Assembly: GCF_900460245.1 (NCBI RefSeq)
Contig: NZ_UHIP01000001.1
Span: 2,976,001 to 3,040,000, forward strand
Length of the DNA stretch: 64,000 nucleotides
Direction of reading: 5' to 3'
DNA from: Vibrio fluvialis
GTDB lineage: Bacteria; Pseudomonadota; Gammaproteobacteria; Enterobacterales; Vibrionaceae
Shown here: piece after piece, positions 60,432-64,000 of the stretch
Layout of the letters: every line of letters starts with the position of its first letter
Position numbering within the stretch: position 1 is the stretch's first letter
The notes under the pieces: model-generated
The model's database searches: none
The model's input: the letters and a program-made list of their open reading frames with translations, nothing else
What the model was told of the DNA's origin: nothing
Made by a program: the position numbers and the translations under genes

Positions 60432-62723
60432 GTGGCTCGCTTATCTTTCTTAATGCAATCGTTATTACTGAGCCTGACGGGCATTTTCCCCGTATTCGCC
60501 GCTTCGCTCTCGATCTCAGACACAGAGTCACTCCTAGGACCGGATTTTGGCTTGAGCAATCACCAGCATTGGGATCTGGCTGGTGTACTCCTCATTCTGC
60601 TGTTTTTCTCTGTGGTGATCGCGCTGCTGCTTTACTATGTGCTGCGTCTGCGCAGCAGTGAGCGCTTGAGCCGCGATAACCAGATTCTGCTCGAATCGGT
60701 GTTTGAGCAGAGCAATCACTACATCGGCATTCTTGACCATTCGGGGCGCCTGATTTCCTGCAACCACAAGTTTCAAGAACTGTTTTATCGCCAGGGGATG
60801 AACCTGGAGCTGCCCCTGTGGACACACCCTCACTGGGAAGATGCCTCGGCGCAGCGCATTAAAGAGTATTTTGAAGAAGTGTCGACTCAGCCGCGTCAGT
60901 TTGAGGCGGAAATCTGGCACGCAGAGCAAGGCTCTATGATGCTTGAATGGGCGTTCAAACCGATGCTGACCGTGCCGGGTGTACCTATTCAATATTTGTG
61001 TGAGGGGCAGGACATTACCTGGCGAAAAATCACCGAAGACAAATTGTTTCAGCGTGAAGCCAGCCTCAGCCACTACTACGATTTGCAACCTGTGATGATG
61101 CTGACATTGGATGAACAGAACCGCATTCAGCAGGTGAACCGTTTTGCCGAGCAGTTGCTTGGTTTTCAGGCATCACAACTGCTTGGCCATCCCCTCAGCG
61201 ACTTTTATCTCAGCGAGCTGGCACTCAGCGCGCGTCAGGTTCTGCTACAACCTAATCAGTCACTGCAAGGCATCTGGCAGCGCGAAATTGAATATCGCCA
61301 CGCGGATGGGCGTGCCATCTGGGTGCGTGAGAACATTCGTGCGCTGGTAGAAACGGGTCATCTGCTGATTGTCGGCGAGGATGTTACAGAGACCCGGCAA
61401 TTGGCCGACAAACTGGCGTATCAGGCCAAATACGATATGCTGACCAACACCTTCAACCGCAACCAGTTTGAACTCGAACTGGCGCAGGCATTGCAGGAAA
61501 CCGCCACCGAGCTGCGTACCCACGCCATGTTGTATCTCGATCTCGACCAGTTGAAAGTGCTCAATGATACCGCCGGTCACGATGCGGGTGATGGCGCTAT
61601 TCAGTTCTGCGCCAGCATGCTCGAAGAGGTACTGCCGTATAACGCGGTGCTGGCTCGAATGGGCGGTGATGAGTTTGCCATTCTGCTTAAAGACTGCACA
61701 GAGCGGGATGCGATTCAGGTGGCGAAAACCATCGTCGCGACCATGGCGGAGCATGCGTTCTGGTGGGAGGAGATTCGCCTCAATCTGACCTGTTCGATAG
61801 GTATTCGCCTGATCGACCACACCGCAACCTCACCGCAAATGGTCCATGCGCAGGCAGACACGGCTTGCCATGCCGCTAAAGAAGAGGGACGCAACCGCTA
61901 TAACTTGTATCGCCAGGACGATGCGGACCTGCGCCGCCGCGAGCTGGAGATGGAGAGCGTTAACCTGGTACACGATGCGCTGGCCAAAGAGCGGGTTGAA
62001 CTGTTTGCCCAGCAAATACTGGCGCTCAATGCCGATGAGCCAGGCATGCACTTTGAGATTCTGGTGCGGATCAAAAACGCCGACGGCGAGTACGTATCAC
62101 CGGGGATTTTTGTGCCCGCTTCAGAGCGCTATAACGTGGCGCATTTGCTGGACAAACAGGTGGTGGAGCAGACGCTGCGCTGGTTTGAAACACGCCCACA
62201 GGCACTGGCTTGTCTGGGTTTGTGCTCGATTAACCTCTCAGGCCACTCGATGGGGAACGCAGAATTCATCGATAACCTGATCGCGCGCCTGCAAAGCAGC
62301 TGCGTGCCATGCAGCAAAATCTGTTTTGAGATCACGGAAACCGCCGCGATGCGAAACCTCAATCAGGCCATTGCTCTGTTCAGTCGCCTGAAAGAGCTCG
62401 GTTGCCGAATCGCCTTGGATGACTTTGGCTCTGGGCTGTCATCATTCGGTTACCTGAAGAAGCTGCCGATCGATATCGTCAAAATCGACGGCCTGTTTGT
62501 CCGCGACATTGATGTGAATGAGATGGATCATCTGATGGTACGTTCGATTCACGATCTGGCGCGTCAGATGGGCAAGCAAACCGTGGCCGAGTTTGTCGAA
62601 AACGACGCGATTTTGCAGCGCCTGCGAGAGATAGGCGTTCACTTTGCGCAGGGTTATCAGATTGGTAAACCACAGCCGATTGACGAGCTGGTTGAACAAT
62701 TTCTGACCGCACAGAAGGCTTAG
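60432..62723 (+). CDS. Membrane PAS-PAS-GGDEF-EAL cyclic-di-GMP protein
   Basis: The 763-residue protein has an N-terminal hydrophobic segment (about 5-23) and a second membrane helix (about 52-73), two PAS-like regions (about 85-195 and 205-320), a GGDEF domain with intact RMGGDEF (Gly411-Phe415) and an EAL domain. The EAL motif reads EIL (E542), and the other catalytic residues are present: N in NLSGHS, E in FEITET, DDFG, K in VKIDG, E in AEFVEN and Q in AQGYQIG. Both synthase and phosphodiesterase activity are possible. The inhibitory RxxD site ahead of GGDEF is absent. The start is GTG with AAGGA. I recall a similar gene next to asnC in V. cholerae. Confidence 0.92.
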   Translation: MARLSFLMQSLLLSLTGIFPVFAASLSISDTESLLGPDFGLSNHQHWDLAGVLLILLFFSVVIALLLYYVLRLRSSERLSRDNQILLESVFEQSNHYIGILDHSGRLISCNHKFQELFYRQGMNLELPLWTHPHWEDASAQRIKEYFEEVSTQPRQFEAEIWHAEQGSMMLEWAFKPMLTVPGVPIQYLCEGQDITWRKITEDKLFQREASLSHYYDLQPVMMLTLDEQNRIQQVNRFAEQLLGFQASQLLGHPLSDFYLSELALSARQVLLQPNQSLQGIWQREIEYRHADGRAIWVRENIRALVETGHLLIVGEDVTETRQLADKLAYQAKYDMLTNTFNRNQFELELAQALQETATELRTHAMLYLDLDQLKVLNDTAGHDAGDGAIQFCASMLEEVLPYNAVLARMGGDEFAILLKDCTERDAIQVAKTIVATMAEHAFWWEEIRLNLTCSIGIRLIDHTATSPQMVHAQADTACHAAKEEGRNRYNLYRQDDADLRRRELEMESVNLVHDALAKERVELFAQQILALNADEPGMHFEILVRIKNADGEYVSPGIFVPASERYNVAHLLDKQVVEQTLRWFETRPQALACLGLCSINLSGHSMGNAEFIDNLIARLQSSCVPCSKICFEITETAAMRNLNQAIALFSRLKELGCRIALDDFGSGLSSFGYLKKLPIDIVKIDGLFVRDIDVNEMDHLMVRSIHDLARQMGKQTVAEFVENDAILQRLREIGVHFAQGYQIGKPQPIDELVEQFLTAQKA

Positions 62724-62787
62724 CCGCCACGCGTAAAATCGGCTACACTGGCGGCCGATTTGACCCCTCGATTCTGGAGTGAGACCT

Positions 62788-63576
62788 TTGCAGCTACAAC
62801 TGATTTGTGAAGTCCGCGAACGTGCTGAAGAACTGCAACGTATCGCCAAGCGCTGGCATTTAAGCCACGATGCCAGCAGTCCGTTTGCGCTGGTACTGAC
62901 GGCGGAGCGCTTAGAGCTACGTAAAACCGATGAGCCGAAACTCGGAGCGATTTACGTCGACTGGGTCAGCGGTGCCGTGGCGCATCGCCGTAAATTCGGT
63001 GGCGGTAAAGGTCAGGCAATCGCCAAAGCAGCAGGGCTGAACAAAGGTGTGACGCCAACCGTGCTGGATGGCACAGCAGGTCTTGGCCGCGATGCGTTTG
63101 TGCTGGCGTCATTGGGCTGCAAAGTGCAGATGGTGGAGCGTCACCCGGTGGTCGCAGCTTTGCTGGACGATGGCCTGATGCGCGCCAAACTGGATGCAGA
63201 AATCGGCCCGTGGGTCAGTGAGCGCGTGACGTTGCTGCACGCCTCGAGCCACTCTGCGCTGCAACAGTTGGCGCAAGACGCCGCCTTTGAACGCCCGGAT
63301 GTGGTCTACCTCGATCCTATGTATCCACACCCGGAAAACAAAAAGAAAAGTGCGCTGGTCAAAAAAGAGATGCGCGTATTTCAATCCTTGGTCGGGGCAG
63401 ATAACGATGCAGATAGCCTGCTGGCGCCGGCTTTACGGCTGGCGACCAAACGCGTGGTGGTAAAACGTCCGGACTACGCTGAATGGCTGGATGAACATAA
63501 ACCGAGCATGGCGATCGAAACCAAGAAGAACCGCTTTGACGTATACGTGATTGCGGCGATGGGCGACAGCCACTAA
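62788..63576 (+). CDS. rsmJ: 16S rRNA (guanine1516-N2)-methyltransferase RsmJ
   Basis: The 262-residue SAM-dependent methyltransferase has [21 protein letters not shown] (SAM motif with the preceding DGTAGLGRD) and [25 protein letters not shown], close to E. coli RsmJ. The start is taken as TTG at 62788 (MQLQLICE), with GGAG eight bases upstream; an in-frame GTG at 62779 lies on top of that ribosome-binding site and is less likely. Confidence 0.94.
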   Translation: MQLQLICEVRERAEELQRIAKRWHLSHDASSPFALVLTAERLELRKTDEPKLGAIYVDWVSGAVAHRRKFGGGKGQAIAKAAGLNKGVTPTVLDGTAGLGRDAFVLASLGCKVQMVERHPVVAALLDDGLMRAKLDAEIGPWVSERVTLLHASSHSALQQLAQDAAFERPDVVYLDPMYPHPENKKKSALVKKEMRVFQSLVGADNDADSLLAPALRLATKRVVVKRPDYAEWLDEHKPSMAIETKKNRFDVYVIAAMGDSH

Positions 63577-63653
63577 AACATCACTTGCGTTTCCGTTGGC
63601 CTGCGGTTATATCTGATTAAGAATTATTATTATTCTTAGCTGGAGCCTCTACC

Positions 63654-64000
63654 ATGACGAAACGTTTGTGTAAGTTAAATCGTCGTGACATCACCTCATC
63701 CTTGGGTGAGATTCATCGTCTTGTCGCGCAGCCGGCCTTTATGTGCCGTTCATGTGCGCGTTCATCGGCAGACAAAAATGCGCTGTGTAAACCGGAAGCT
63801 CTGCCAAAGATGAAGAGTAAAGGTAACGCCAAGTTGGCGCTGAACGTGGGGCAATCGCGCAGTAAGTCAGCTGAAAAAGCGGCGCTGAAACTGGCGAAGA
63901 AGACGCTGAAAAAGCAGAAAAAATATCAGAAGAAGCTGGCTAAGGTGCTCAAACAGCAACAGAAAATGATGAAAAAACAGCAGGCGCTGCAAGCCAAGTT
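63654..64000 (+). CDS. Uncharacterised basic protein with Cys pair, truncated at window end
   Basis: This ORF runs off the right edge after 115 codons. It begins MTKRLCKLNRRDITSSLGEIH, has CRSCARSSADKNALC (possible zinc site) at about residues 36-50, then becomes very rich in Lys, Gln and Ala with a probable long helix (AEKAALKLAKKTLKKQKKY). A TGGAG ribosome-binding site precedes it. I do not recognise a function. It could be a nucleic-acid-binding or ribosome-associated protein, but only composition supports that. Confidence 0.7.
   Translation, partial: MTKRLCKLNRRDITSSLGEIHRLVAQPAFMCRSCARSSADKNALCKPEALPKMKSKGNAKLALNVGQSRSKSAEKAALKLAKKTLKKQKKYQKKLAKVLKQQQKMMKKQQALQAK

Overview
The window is the replication-origin region of a gammaproteobacterial main chromosome, almost certainly chromosome 1 of a Vibrio. 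The evidence is the order recF-dnaN-dnaA, rpmH-rnpA-yidD-yidC-mnmE, mioC-oriC-mnmG, rsmG-parA-parB, atpIBEFHAGDC-glmU; an origin between mioC and mnmG rich in DnaA boxes and GATC (Dam/SeqA) sites; three ParB parS sites of the vibrio chromosome 1 type; and a 16S-23S spacer carrying tRNA Glu-Lys-Ala-Val. A complete choline-to-betaine operon beside the thiamine genes points to a vibrio other than V. cholerae (perhaps a fluvialis/furnissii-like species), but the species call is inference only.

Layout. 1-2752 (minus strand): recF (5' end of the gene only), dnaN, dnaA. 3062-5287: a polar amino-acid ABC importer. 5294-9354: rpmH, rnpA, yidD, yidC, mnmE. 9653-10087 mioC, then oriC at about 10140-10480, then mnmG, rsmG, parA, parB. 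14992-21954: the complete F1Fo ATP synthase operon, preceded by a consensus FNR-type site, then glmU. 23500-31028: accessory and metabolic genes, namely divergent permease and binding-protein genes without an ATPase, the punC/punR pair, and the fadBA beta-oxidation operon with a FadR-like site. 31029-33678: yigZ, trkH, hemG. 33759-39713: an rRNA operon (16S, four tRNAs, 23S, 5S, tRNA-Asp, tRNA-Trp) with two promoters. 39888-48093: a Tat-exported multicopper oxidase, crcB, and a TPP-riboswitch-controlled thiCEFSGH operon. 48182-55002 (minus): betIBA-choXWV. 55289-64000: an aminopeptidase P, a LysR regulator, an MFS exporter, a small H-NS-dimerisation-like protein, asnC, a PAS/GGDEF/EAL protein, rsmJ and a truncated basic protein.

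How the parts work together. DnaA, its sliding clamp partner DnaN, MioC and the origin make the initiation module. ParA/ParB act with the three parS sites at 44.5, 48.1 and 58.4 kb, that is 34 to 48 kb to the right of oriC and embedded in or beside unrelated genes. The ATP synthase, ribosomal and rRNA genes are all transcribed away from oriC, co-directional with the fork.

The items most worth a second look are the parS sites hidden in coding DNA, the double-domain ThiE with a parS at its linker, the short H-NS-like protein that has no DNA-binding domain, the tandem dyads between asnC and the GGDEF/EAL gene, the FNR box ahead of the atp operon, and the PheC-like binding protein divergent from a lone permease. 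I found no insertion sequence, prophage, CRISPR array or defence island. The rest is conserved housekeeping DNA.
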